Assembly (NCBI RefSeq): GCF_030247185.1
Contig: NC_080572.1
Coordinates: 299,881,656-299,945,655 of the forward strand
From: Malaya genurostris
Lineage: Eukaryota > Arthropoda > Insecta > Diptera > Culicidae
Length of the DNA: 64,000 bases
Reading direction: 5' to 3'
Below are positions 46,518-58,639 of the stretch, piece after piece. The notes under the pieces are model-generated. The model was not told the DNA's origin, did not search any database, and saw only the letters and a list, made by a program, of their open reading frames with translations. Positions within the stretch are counted from its first letter, which is position 1; each line of letters starts with the position of its first letter. The position numbers and the translations under genes are program-made.

Positions 46518-46670
46518 TTGGGGACGGGTATAGCGTGATGGATAAATCGATGCCTTTCACGCAACCCTGTTTAGCTGGGTTCGATTCCCAACCCCGCAGT
46601 TTGTAGCCCGAAAAGGCGATTGATCTTAAGATTACAACCTCTATAATCGAAACAAATAACATTACATAGG
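46518..46670 (+). mobile_element. Third tRNA-derived SINE family
   Basis: A-box tagcgtgatgg (46,531-46,541) and a perfect B-box ggttcgattcc (46,578-46,588) are 36 nt apart. A T-arm TGGG-TTCGATT-CCCA is visible. The acceptor stem is only partly paired, and a tail (gattacaacctctataatcg) follows, so I call a SINE rather than a tRNA gene. Confidence 0.65.
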
Positions 46671-46951
46671 CGTTGACTCAAATAGGCCTCAGAAAACTTC
46701 GTAACGTAAATAACTTAAAAAACCAAACCGGGTTGGGTTTTACTCCAAGTAAAAAGGCTATTACTTATCGCTACTCGGTTTCACAGAATGGTCTTTTATC
46801 TTAAATTAATCGATGCGATGACTTTTCTTATTCACAGCGAATCGAGAAAATATACTTATTTCCAACTCTGTAATTAATCATAATTTTCCATTTTTTTTTC
46901 AGAGAATAAAACGTAACATAAAACAAAACTTCTCTAATCGATGGAACTGCT

Positions 46952-47365
46952 ATGCTAGTGAGCTACCTTGGAGATGTAGTTTACCCACAACGGAGTTATG
47001 TTAGTGGAGCTGTTTTACGAATTGGAGAAATTGATACTAAGGTAATTTCTAAATCGCTCAATAAATGGCATTTTTCACCGCAAAAGGATTAAATTGGCTG
47101 ATCTTGGTTATGTTTTTAGCTGCGACGTAACAGTGTCCCGCAAAGTAAAATTAGTATGACGTTGAGATTTGGTGTCTGTGAGACATTCAATGCAAGGAAT
47201 TTTGAAACGAAAAACTTATTAAAGCAGTATCCAAATCTTTCTTACCATCGGGTGAGTTTTTTTGATAATAAGCTTATTTAATATCCAGAGTTAACTGAAA
47301 CCTATTATGTGCTCCAGGATAAGTACAAGTTTTTGAAAAGGCACTACAAAAAATATTCTGATTGA
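46952..47365 (+). CDS. Three-exon gene, 89-residue protein, unrecognised
   Basis: Coding exons 46,952-47,041, 47,120-47,251 and 47,318-47,365 join in one frame, all splice phases 0. The introns are 78 and 66 bp with gtaatt...ttttag and gtgagt...ctccag borders, typical of mosquito introns. A 5' acceptor (ttttttttcag, ending 46,902) implies an upstream non-coding exon. The in-frame TAA at 46,919 makes ATG 46,952 the first start. The protein begins MLVSYLGDVVYPQRSYV, has LRFGVCETFNARNF near the middle, and ends in a Lys/Tyr-rich KRHYKKYSD. It has no signal peptide or membrane segment. An AATAAA follows 131 bp after the stop. I do not recognise the family; the basic end would fit a ribosomal or nucleic-acid-associated small protein, but that is only a guess. 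Confidence 0.7.
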
Positions 47366-47495
47366 TAGAACCTTAGCAAAGCCTAAGTTTAAGCGGTTTA
47401 GAAACAATGTAGAGCCTACCACTAAGTTGAGGACTATATTTTAGTAACATAATAGCCACTCAGAGTAAGCAAATATTTAAGGTCGCAGTACAAAA

Positions 47496-47501
47496 AATAA
47501 A
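47496..47501 (+). terminator. Polyadenylation signal of the three-exon gene
   Basis: AATAAA lies 131 bp after the stop codon. The transcript end is expected about 10-30 bp further on. Confidence 0.55.
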
Positions 47502-47515
47502 ACACATTACCTTTA

Positions 47516-49795
47516 GTCGTCACTTAAAGATGAAAAGCTGACTATTTTGATGGTATGCAAACAACTTGTTTGCGTCAGTTTCTCCCCTTTTGACATACGA
47601 TGTTGGACTGGACATCAAACGGGACATGCTACATTTCGAATGTCTAATGCTCGAATTTTAACTTGTGTTCGTGTGCCAACTGTTTACTTCGAGTATGATT
47701 AAACCATCCCTATTCGAGCGCGCACACGCCTATTATTAACGATGATTGAACTGTTTGATGGTACGGTGTTAAATTTCTCCATGACGGCTGCAAGTGTAAT
47801 TCAACGAATGGATGATTCTCTCGTTTCGGAAGCTGAAAGTAGGTTATGGTTGGTTTGACTTAATAGCAAGTATTTTTTTTTGTTTTGATAAACACTTGAA
47901 CATTGGTAGTGGTTCCAAGCAGTGCCTATCTCTCAGTTCAGTGGATCGCGACGCGGTATCCGCTTATTATCTTTATCAGTCGGCCGATCGATTCGCGCTA
48001 CCAGACTCTACCAGACTAACTGTTCATAGTCAGCGCATGTACGTGACTCATAACACAGGTAGCCAGTAAAGATCGCGGAGTTCCCCCTTTTACAGCACAC
48101 CTCTCACCGACACGAGATTGAATGATCGACAAGAAACCTTCTCACTTACTCAGAGAATTATCTAAAGTGCTACGAGTGCATAACAGTGATTACTGTAATC
48201 TTGCCGCCTAGTCAGCTGTAGACTAAACTCACGCGATGTATGTTAGGTTAGGGAAAATTCACCTCAGCGTTTGGCTGACCAAGGCCAATGTTGCTCATTA
48301 TCGGAGGCCTTCAACTCGAAGAGAACTTGAAGTTACAAGTCAAACAAATCATCATCATTTAACGAACATTTAGTAATTAGAGTTTTGCTGACTGTTTAAA
48401 TTTTACTGCGCTACGCATATCGGAAAAGTAGAAATAATTGTCTAATTTAATTTCAAGGAGAATGTCATTATTCGTCAGATCATTAAAATTGAGGTTAGGC
48501 TACTCGTGGCTAAATATTCAATTTAATGTACCAAACATATCATCGTACAATAACTTGAACAGTAACCACTATTTTATCGATAAGATATTGTAAAAGTCTT
48601 GAACGTTGACATGTAAAATCAATCCATGGTTCTTCTTGAATACATACCTAGCTGTAATACTGAAAACAGTTCCAAACTGGACATACCTGCAAGTAGAAAA
48701 CAGTAACAAAAAATCTAGGTCAGTTACATTCATGTTTAAACAAGGAAAGCAAAAACGAGGATAAAAGTTGAGAAAACAGTATTCGGCCAGATAGCAATCT
48801 CTAGCTAGTCCAGTTTGGCGGAAGATAACAAAGAATAACGATTATCTCAACTTCTGTTGCTCCATGATGCATGTTATCAATATTTAAGCAATTCAAACTG
48901 TTACCGGCTGAAACTGTTCTAGTCGCGCCAGAGAAAACACCGAATGTTACAAAATTATGAGCACTTTGGACACAGACAATATAGAAACGTCGGTTTAACG
49001 TTAGTCAGACGATGTCGATTCGACGTTTAACATCGTGTGCTTCAAGATAAAATAAATACCTGATAGCAAATATAATTCAACTGTCACATAGCTTGATCCG
49101 AGTATAGACCATATATTCGTTCAAATGACTGACGGATACTACCATTCATCAAATCAAACAAAGGTCCGGTGAGGTTTTGGACGGATTTGGCTAGCTACCA
49201 CTATTATTTGAAAACACTTCATTGGAACTGTTAAATAGATTCCATCGAAAAAGAATATTAACCCAACCAATTACCGCAAATTTCGTCCACAAGCGAAAAA
49301 TTGGGTAATTATTGAAGCATCCATTATGTGCACCTCATGCACTGCACAACCGGTCAAATTCAAGGAATCTGCGTCCCCATCGGCATTCAGTTATTTTTTA
49401 CACTCTCTATTTATTTGTTGAAAGCATATCGAATACAAAATAATGAGCGATTTTGTCCACAAATTCTCCCTAAGCTGCTTGGGCTTGCTGGTCAATAACA
49501 GCCAAACGAGAACTTGTATGCACACATCCAGGAGAGGCTTCAGTGGCTTATGCTTACACACCTAGAAAATATCGTGTAAATTTATTCTGACATATTTTAA
49601 AGTGTTGAAGCATGTAAATTTATTCGGATGCTGTAAAAGTAGTGTATGTTCGACACATATGTAAATCATTCTTGTAAAATTCAGTCTTTTTACGAATTAT
49701 GTTATTATGATTTCAGTCATTTGCGGATTTACGTCACCGGTAAATTTCATTATTTTTTACTGTGTATGGTAATTGAAAACAAATTGCTGTTTCAG
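47516..49795. other. Single-copy interval
   Basis: 47,920-48,260 is GC-richer with ttatcagtcgg (initiator-like, near 47,976) and may be a promoter or 5' UTR. An 85-codon ORF at 47,812-48,069 has no domain. The rest is AT-rich and featureless. Confidence 0.3.
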
Positions 49796-49879
49796 TTGCA
49801 ACGTCGAGACGGCGTTAGTGAAGAAGTTATTGACCGATTAGCTCGACGCGCAGAGCGCCGAATCCTTTTATTGTATCGA
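49796..49879 (+). CDS. Candidate internal exon of 84 nt
   Basis: An acceptor-like ttgctgtttcag ends at 49,795 and a donor-like gtatac starts at 49,880. Exactly 28 codons lie between them without a stop, phase 0 on both sides. The residues (LQRRDGVSEEVIDRLARRAE and on) would form a charged amphipathic helix, and the stretch is GC-richer than both flanks. No partner exon was located, so it may be a stray exon of a larger gene, or chance. Confidence 0.3.
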
Positions 49880-50141
49880 GTATACGAAATAAGTTTAATA
49901 AAAAAAAAACCATCCAAAAGTATATCATTATTTCATTGTATAGAAAAACACAAGCGAATATCTATTTTTCTAGCTCTCATTTACAATGAACTGCTACAAC
50001 TGACTCCATACCTCAACCACAACCCGTCAATTTCGTCACGAGACGCCAGTGTCAAATCGACAAACGTTAAACAATTATTTTGGGATTGTAATACCACGGT
50101 GGAACCGGTTTTCGTGAAGTGTTGATAATTATGTTCTATTT

Positions 50142-50238
50142 TTTATGTTTCGTCTTCGACTCATCAGTACATTAACAGTTTATGTTGGACCACTAACGCC
50201 ACCTACCGGTTGAATATGAGCCGTTAAGCAGGCGTAAA
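50142..50238 (-). other. Hammerhead relic, copy F
   Basis: The minus strand keeps an intact core: CTGATGA, stem II gtc-gaa-gac, GAAA (50,167 down to 50,148). Stem III has one A-C mismatch (tttacg with cataaa). The cleavage triplet reads GCC instead of GTC, which should abolish cleavage. Stem I still pairs only in part (cctgcttaacgg). Confidence 0.7.
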
Positions 50239-51182
50239 ATTAATACTATCCACAAAACATTTTTTGTACTATATTTAAGACAAAAGCAAGGCTAAATTTT
50301 ATTTGTCATTGTCGAATTAGCCATTTCTCGAGTTAGTACGTTTCAATAAATTGCGACTTTTGCTTGTCTCAATGATCTAATTGTTTTTAGGTTATGAGTA
50401 ATTTTAGAATTTTAGCACTGATAGAAATGGTATTGAAGAAAAAGTTGTAAGAAATCAATTGAGTAATTAGAATACTAACCGAAAAAATGAAATTTAAATG
50501 TATCGAATCCGTAATTATTCACGCAATATTTTTATTTTGAAGTAGTATTGAAGACCAACATTTAACGTAAATTTTATTAGTTTTTATTTCAAAACGATAA
50601 AGTTATAGCTAAAACCAGTGTTGGTGATTGCCGATAATTTGTCAGAAAACGGCTCAATCTCTACATTGTATTCAAAATTTAAAATCTGGTAGATAATGCT
50701 GCATGAACCGTGAGAGAGTATTTCTACATTTCTTCACTTCACATTTACATAGACACAACTTATACAGAGGTTATATGCGAAAATGAGCGACAGTTTGATG
50801 CTTCAGAGAGAATCCTCACAGCAGCAGGCATACCCGTGATGCTCAGACAGGTCATCGAGAGAAATCCGCTCTCGCACCGGTGTCCATTCTATGTAAAATG
50901 AATGCTGGTTTTTTTATGCTGAGATGACATCCGTCTCTCTTTGATGGCACTGATTGAATCGTGTGAAGAGATGGTAGAGAGCGTTCTTTCATACGATAAA
51001 GCCATCCTTGGCTAAAACAATCTACAAGCACTCTAGTTTCTTGTTTTCTTGTTCATTTAGTTCTTGCTAAAAATAAATAGCCGATAAACGACCAGAATAC
51101 GATTTCCCAAATAAAAAGAAATAAATTTGCGTATGGTAACCTTTCTTCTAGTTGAAATCCTTTTGGAGATAAATATGAAGTT
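50239..51182. other. Unassigned interval
   Basis: AT-rich apart from 50,740-50,990. A 63-codon ORF at 50,710-50,901 is unsupported. No repeat ends recognised. Confidence 0.3.
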
Positions 51183-53641
51183 GGTGAAGCACCTTTTCGC
51201 CGATGATAACGCAAATAGGTGAATGATTTGTTGTTAATCAGTTGCTAATTAGTTAGGGTAATTTTGAATTTATTGTACATTTCTTTTTAATTTTTTTCGA
51301 ATACTTCGCTACATTTTTATGAAGTTAAGCAAGCACCCCTTCTGAATAAGCTTGAAAACATCTCGAAACCCATTGGATAATTTGTATGTAATTAGTTGCT
51401 GTTTAGTAACGGTAATTTTGGATTTCTTGCTCAATTATTTTTATTATTATGAGTACTTCGCTAAGTTATCAATCAACTAGTCACTAGGTTTCGATTTGTT
51501 TTCCATCTTATTACGTAGGGGTGCATCGTTAACTTCATCTCAACTTAGCAGTACTAAAAAAAATTAAGCGACAAATTCAAACCCACAGTAACTAATTAGC
51601 AACAAATTATCCACTGGGTTCCGATTTGTTTTCAAGCAAATTTAGAAGAAGTGCTTCGTTAAATTCACATAAATTTAGCGAAGAACTTCAAAACAAAACT
51701 GAGCAAAAAAATTCAATTTAACGAAACTAATTACCCAAGTAGCAATCCGCAACTAGTTCTAATGCGACTAAGTCCAAACTATGTTGCAACAAGAGCACGA
51801 ATATGTTTTTTATGTTATACTGGTTAAAACAAGGTGACAGCAATGTTTCTTCATACCATAACCAGTTACGAAATAGTTATTTAGGTTTCAAATCACCACA
51901 TCTTTTTGTCATATTGAATAAATTATAAATTATAAGCTATCGTAACTTAATCCAAACATATCTTTAATCACAACTTTATTTCTAGCTACTAGTTGAAAAT
52001 AAGTTTATTTGACTCCAATATTGGCAACCCGTAATTAGTTCTGATACCACTTAGCCCAACTATGTTGCAACAAGAACACGAACATGTTTTTTATGTTATG
52101 CTGGTTAAAACAAGGTGACGGCAGTGTTTCTTTATAGCATAAACATTGAACTAGCTATCATTTGTAAGTTATCGTTACTTGATTCTAACATATCTTTAAT
52201 CACAGTTTTGGTTTTAGCTACTAGTTGAAAAAAGGTTGCGAAACCATTATAAATACGTAAGCGTATATGTAAATCGTTACTATGTGAATTGATGTAGTAA
52301 TAACTTAGATATTACGAGATTAAAACATATAATTTCTTCATTGATTCAGATAGTTATCGGTAGGTTTTCCCAACGTTATGATAACGAAAATGCAAACAAA
52401 ACAACCTTTGTTGGCTTGAATATGGCGAACACAATATGGAGTCTCAAGAAGTGTATGAAACATAAATAAAACCAGGATATTACTTTTTTCAAAACTACTT
52501 TTTGCCAAAAATAGTAAAAGGCAGAAAAGTCATTTTTGTTCTATGCACTGTCATAAACACGAAGAAAATAATATAGGGATTGAACATCGATTGTGATAAT
52601 ATTATAGTTCTCATGATATATGAATTTAAAATGATGAGAAATCACTCTACTTGGAATAATTTTGAGCATTCTGAACATAGGGTTATTTTGTTGTTTATTT
52701 TTTATATCATTACAAACAGATTTCGATTGAAGGCGCATAAAAAACTGTTAAGTACAATTGAATTCCGCTCGACAGTTTTAAAATCGTTGTGAAATTTGTA
52801 CCTTGTATTAAGTTTGTGATTTAAAGTACTGTTCTGCTTTTTTATTGTTGATAGAAAAGTATTCTGGATTCATTCAATGTTTATAATGTCGATGGTGACT
52901 AAGTTTCAACTAGTTTACTTGGAAACAAGTTATTTTCATGTTATGAAAAGATAAGTTATTTCAGTATGGCATTACAACGTAACGACAACTTATTTTTAGC
53001 TGACTTAACAACTAGTAGAAACTGCGCTTTTTGAGTCATGCAAGTGGTTAGATGTTAGTAACAATCACTCAAATATCTGGTTGCAAACTAGTCATAAACA
53101 AGCTAGCGTAACAAAAATTGTTACTTGGGTAGCTACTAGTTAGCAACAAGTTATCCACTGGGTTTCGGGGATTTCGGGGAGGTGCTTCGTTAACTTCATC
53201 TGAGCTTAGCAAAGTATAACCGTAACTAATTAGCAACAAACTATCCACTGGGTTTAAATTTGTTTTCAAGCATAATTAGAAGGGGTGCTATAATTACAGA
53301 TGTCTTCGTAAACATCATATGAACTTAGCAAAGAACTCAAAACAAAATTGAGCAAAAAATTTAAAATTATCGTAGCTAATTAGCAACTATTTCGTAATAA
53401 ATTTTCCACTGGGTTTCAATTTGTTTTCAAGCTTAATTCCGATAATTTCGATTTTGGTGCTCAATTTATTTTTTATTTTTGAGTACTTCGCTAAGTTCAT
53501 ATGAAGCCAACGATATGAACTTAGCGAAGTACTTGAAAATATAAAAAATAAATTAAGAAACAAATTCAAAAATATCGTAACTAATTAGCAACAAATTATT
53601 AATCCTAGTTGCGTTATCAACGGCGATAGCTGCTTCACTAA
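51183..53641. mobile_element. Large TIR element (family of 9.3 kb)
   Basis: The termini (gaagcaccttttcgccgatg; right arm ending near 53,641) are inverted copies over about 50 bp. They match the 53-bp TIRs at 9299-9981. Both inner arms consist of repeated units with 'gcaacaaattatccactggg' and 'aacttagcgaagtactcaaa', one set inverted to the other. Non-coding. Interrupted at 51,734-53,129. Confidence 0.75.
51734..53129. mobile_element. 1.4-kb nested element, TA-flanked
   Basis: Ends cccaagtagcaa (51,734-51,745) and ttgttacttggg (53,118-53,129) are inverted with one mismatch and flanked by TA on both sides. Inside, 51,755-51,840 and 52,035-52,120 are diverged direct copies (atgttgcaacaagarcacga). 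No coding capacity was found, so it is non-autonomous despite its size. Confidence 0.7.
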
Positions 53642-53887
53642 GATAAAATTTGAGAAATTAGGGTTTTCGTGCAATTGTGCCATAAAGAGCCTTAATACAA
53701 GAACAAGTACAGATATTGGATAATAAACATACATATTTGTTTGAATTACACGATTCAACAACGCGAAGTGAGTACTACAAAAAAAAGTAACATGAGTATT
53801 TGAAACTGACGAGCTACATGTAATAAAACCAAGAAAAGTTAATGTCGATATGAGATGCAAAATGTTATAGTTTACACGTTTTTAAAT

Positions 53888-54500
53888 GTCATTTCGCCGA
53901 AAGTCATTTCACCGAAAGCCGTTTCGCCGAAACGGTCATTTCACCGAATCCTGCAATTGTCATAATATCGTAATATGAATTGATTTGAAATAAAGCCAAA
54001 TAAAAGATGATAGTGTTAACGCCCGTTTTGTTGACCTACAATTGTACTTCTTGAATAAAGATTGATTCATGAGCCTTGGAACGGAGTTTCCAAGAAAACT
54101 TGCTGACTTTATTAGCTACTAAGCATTTGCATAGGTGTATATACTAGGCAAATGTTCGTGGTATTTTCCATTTACTGAGTGGAAATGAAAAAAAAATATC
54201 AGGCTTTACCACATCGTTTTGGTTCGTGTATTGTCCGACCACACAACCGCTCGTTCGGGCTTAACTAAAGCAAAGAAACCTAGCTTTCAGTAGACCGGGC
54301 AAACGAGGCGGCTACAGGTTTGTATGCGAGAGACCGGCGGTTTCGTGCCGCCGAGTCATCTTGGATATGTGGCTGTGCCACATCAATTATCAAGTAACAC
54401 AAAAAAAAGCTAATGTGATGTATTCGAAATTATGTTTTCGGCGAAATGACTCTTTCGATAAAACGACCTATTCGGCGAAACGACTTTCGGCGGAATGACC
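53888..54500. mobile_element. Foldback-type element, complete
   Basis: Left end: four units of atttcgccgaaagtc type. Right end (54,437-54,500): the same 15-bp unit in opposite orientation (ttcggcgaaatgactc). Thus the TIRs are themselves short tandem arrays, as in Drosophila FB elements. The interior of about 480 bp (cgcccgttttgttgacctac, cacaaccgctcgttcgggct) is non-coding and shared with 25.1, 39.5 and 57.8 kb. Confidence 0.8.
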
Positions 54501-57194
54501 CGCTTCCTTTTTAAATATGTTCGGAACCCAGTATGTGCCAGCATGAAACAATTTTATCTGCATTTGTGCAAAAAAATGGTCGTTTTCAATGCCGCGAATC
54601 AGTATCAACAAACATTTTATTTATATCTAAAAATCCACTGCTTTCAGCTCTCCTTTAATTTTTCAACATGCAAATAGATAATCGATATACACTAGTAGAA
54701 GGTATCTAATCTTCCAAATTATATCAAACATACTTGGTATGAATTTGAATAAGGATCATTATTTTCGAATGGAATAAGAATACTTTATTGAGCTTCATCA
54801 CTGCTAGACGAAGTAATTTGACGAATTGTGCTTAACAAAATCTTCTTGAACAGTGTTTGATAAAGGAATTGAATATTGAATATCTAGTCGTTATTGTCCG
54901 TATTCAAAGCAAGCCCGAAGCATCACTTGGTTTGACAATTCGATGATGGTCCTCTTAGTAATGAATTTTCATAATCATTCAATTTTTTTCCTTTCCAACA
55001 AAACAGCACCAATGAAGACGGCATACAGAAGACAAAAGGAAAATTGCCTTTATTAATAGTTCGACTCGACATAGCAATTATTTCCTCGCACTATCGGGTA
55101 CAAACAGTTTGCACAGCCCGATGAGCATGAATTGCCCTTTCAGGTTCAATCATTGCAGCAGTTTCTTAAATCACTTGAACCAGCAACGCTCTCACTGCAA
55201 AATTATGATTGCTTTTCAAGCAATTCCTTCTTCATCGACACTAATGGGCTTTCCACCAACCCGTGCCGGGGTGAATGCGCCTTCATTCGATTCTGATTTT
55301 TCTGAGGAAAAATGAAGGAAACATCGGCTAGAACATGCACTCGATTTTTATTCATCCCATAAGCAAGTTGTATCCCGAACAAGCATTATAATTCAACCAA
55401 TTATTGCAACAATAATCGATATTGTTCTGAAGCACCCGAACCACATTCGTTTCTTGCCTTGTATCATGTGCAGTTCTTTCTTCACAATTCACATGCCAGC
55501 AGTCCTGTACAAGGGATCCGAACAAACTACGGCAAACATTCAACGTTCGAGTTACTCAAGAAGGCAGCGGAAATACTATGTCTTACTTACACAACATCAG
55601 CAATTGCCGGCTGCCAGGAGCAGAAACAAGGAATAAAATCTGGATGGTGATGTTGGTTTTTTCCCCTTCAATGAAAATTCATGTAATGTTGCGCTAGGTT
55701 ATGCGGTTATAACTTCTCTCTCCCCGACTGACCTACACTTCTTGGTTGGTTTGATTCTGCGGTAACAAGGTACAAATTGAGGTGCGGGAAAATAATTTAA
55801 TCGATGATGACTGACCACATGGTTCTCTTTATTTCTTTTTTTTTGTTCGAGCAATGTCCTATTGGATGGAATATTTCAATGATGCTCGATTGAAATTTAA
55901 TTGAAAAGTGCAGATGCAATGTGCGTTTTTCAATTCCGTTTGTAAAGCTTTTCGTTCAGTAAATAATGTTCCAACAGAACGTATGTTGTTGGTATAAATT
56001 TCCTCATGACTTATGCTACTTGCATTTGCACTGAAAATGGGCACATGTTACAGGCATTAATAATAAGTTACGAACGACATCCTTCGACAGGCAGCTCCCG
56101 GATAGATCTGTGCCGTTGCCGAGAATTTTAACACACTCTCAATTCCCGAAATAATATGTGTATCGAGCTCATCATTATTGGATCGTTTCATAGATAATTC
56201 TTTTTACTCAACATTTCGGTGACACCTTAAAAATTCATTCAAATTGATTTCATATTATAGTTTTAAAAATGTGGAACTTCAAACCCGTGGTTTTAACGCA
56301 TCGTACTCTGATCTTGGACTAAGATTTAACATCAAACCACATCTATTATGTGTTATCTGCAAACCGAGAAAAACAAGTAAACCTAGACAGATGTGGTTTC
56401 TGCTGGTTGGTTCTGCTTGCCAGACGTCTTGCTTTGAATAATCTAAAATTGATACAAAAGATGAGAAGGTTTTATGCCTGTTGGAGAAGGAGAATGACAG
56501 AATCTCAGCTCCAGTGGGCTTTTTCTTTACTCCTAAATAAATAAATAAATAAATAAATGAATAAATACAATGAAATTATACAATGAAGCATCGCATGACA
56601 CTTTTTCTAATGAACTTTTAACAATTACTCAACATTCCACGATTAAGTGTTTTACAGTGGGTTGGAATTCAATTAAGTTTTTCTGCACTCAAATAAAAAT
56701 TCACCTTCGACTTACCTGAAAAAATCACGTGAAATGGTTTCAAACGTCAAACTGAATATTTTTTGTGAAGAACCATACCGCGAGCATACCGTTAAAAAAA
56801 TAGAATATACAATTTACATGAGTTGACTAGTCTACGTGAATTTCCAGTGTGAAAAACTCGATCTTAAAAATGGCGAGCAGTGAATCCTTAGAGAGTAAGT
56901 AGTTTGGAAATTTCCTAAAACAATCCATTTAAAGGCTTCATAGCAAAATGAATTGTGATTTACTTTAAACTAAATTATAAGCTCTCCCACTCCCATGATC
57001 TTATTGGCAACAAATAAATTATATCAACATCCTGTACAGGGAGACACGAATTACAGTTTGATGGTCTTATAAACTAATGACAACAAATCATAAACTTTCA
57101 TATTTTAATTTTTTGTCTTTTAAAACAATATTTGTTTTCTTGGTTAGAATGCTTTTTATTTATACGAAAATGTGAGAAAATCTTTATTACTTTT
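54501..57194. other. Mostly single-copy interval
   Basis: 55,090-55,320 and 55,440-55,650 are GC-richer with overlapping small ORFs in two frames; neither is convincing. 56,537-56,567 is an (AAAT)n tract directly after a short ORF end (56,350-56,544), which could be the 3' tail of an old LINE. No gene is called. Confidence 0.3.
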
Positions 57195-57659
57195 ATACTA
57201 CATGGAATGAAAAGTACCGGGCCTCTCACAAAAACGACGTGAATAGTTTCGAATTTTGTTGAGAACAAGCTTCTAGTGTTTGCATAACAGATGGTCGTGT
57301 TAGACGAGTTATAGTTTCCATCAAGCTATGGAAAAAGACGAACCAGCGCATTCATGCATAAAAGCAAAGGATGATTTGCGGTATGGATTGGTCCATCATC
57401 CACCGTATTCTCCAGATCTGGCCCCCAGCGACTAGGAAAGAAATTTTCGTCGAATGCTGAGATCATTGACAAAACGGAAGTTTGTTTTCAAGGCCTTGAC
57501 AAATCTTTATTTTTTTCAAAGGGCATCCAAATTTTGGAGAACCGATGGGTCAAGTGTATCGCTCTAAATGAAAACTATACTGAAGAATGAAAAAGTTTTC
57601 ACGGTAAAAAATCGACTATTTTTATTGTTGGTTCCGGAACTTTTCATTCCATGTAGTAT
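57195..57659 (+). mobile_element. 465-bp mariner deletion derivative
   Basis: Perfect 21-bp TIRs, atactacatggaatgaaaagt at 57,195-57,215 and its inverse at 57,639-57,659. The inside keeps scraps of transposase (HPPYSPDLAPSD near 57,405-57,435 by frame) and then a further deletion before RKKF-like residues. This miniature form could be mobilised by a full mariner of the family. Confidence 0.85.
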
Positions 57660-57789
57660 GTGGCTTGCTTTCGTGCTAATATCTACAAATTATCGTAGAA
57701 GATATCATGACTTAAGATAAACGTTGCCGTAGTATTATGTGCAGTTTAATTACATGGAGCTTTTACCAATACTTAAAATAACAATTGTA

Positions 57790-58284
57790 TGTAGGTGGAT
57801 GTGATATGAACACTCAGGGGAGCTGGCCTCGTTTGCCCGGTTTACTCAAAGCTAAGTTTCTTTGCTTTAGTTAGGTCCGAACGAGCGGTAGCGAGGTCGA
57901 ATAGCACATGAACCAAAACGATGTGGCGTAGCCGCATTAGATATTTTTTTCATTTTCACTTAATAAACGAAAAATACAACACATACATTTGCCTGGTAGA
58001 TACACCTATGCAATTGCTTTGATACTTAGTAGCTAATAGTCAACAAGTTTTCTTGGGAATTCCGTTCTGAGGTTCATGAATCAATCTTTATTCAAGAGTA
58101 AAAGAATCAATATTTATTCAAGAAGTACAAATGTAGGTCAACAAAACGGGCGTTAACGCTATAATCTTTCATTTGTCCTTTAACGCTATAATCTTTCATT
58201 TGTCCTTTAACGCTATAATCTTTCAAATGACCTTTTCGGCGAAACGGCATTCGGCGAAGTAGTCCATTCGGCGAAATGACCCTG
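57790..58284. mobile_element. Foldback-type element, reverse copy
   Basis: Same interior as 53,888-54,500 but inverted (gaaccaaaacgatgtgg; acaaaacgggcgttaacg). It ends at 58,236-58,284 in units of ttcggcgaaacggca type. The opposite end (gcctcgtttgcccgg, 57,826) lacks a clear 15-bp array. A 27-bp unit is tandemly triplicated at 58,155-58,236 just inside the end. Confidence 0.75.
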
Positions 58285-58639
58285 ATCCAACACTCACTAC
58301 AGTTTTTCCATGAAACACGTAACTCTTACTGGATTATACATTAAATAGCTTCTAAAGGCCCATTTAAAACTTTGTGAAAAATAGGGTGAAAAATATTCAC
58401 ATAACCATAATGTAATTATTTTGTTGAGTGCAGTGGTCGGATACTTTTTCGATTCTAGCCCTAGCCATCCAAATCTGTCTAAAACTTTACAGGGTTTTAA
58501 TTATGCTTTGATGAATAGTAAAAAGCATTTTCTTGCTTCAAGTTATTATACTAACTAGTAATGCTAACTTGAGTTCGTTGTCCGTAGCTACAAGCTGCTT
58601 GCCCAATGAGAAGTTTCCAATAAACTTATCGGTAAAAAA

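Noticed and set aside
46518..46590. Possible tRNA gene with perfect B-box
   Set aside because: Acceptor stem does not pair properly and a SINE-like tail follows; better explained as a tRNA-derived SINE.
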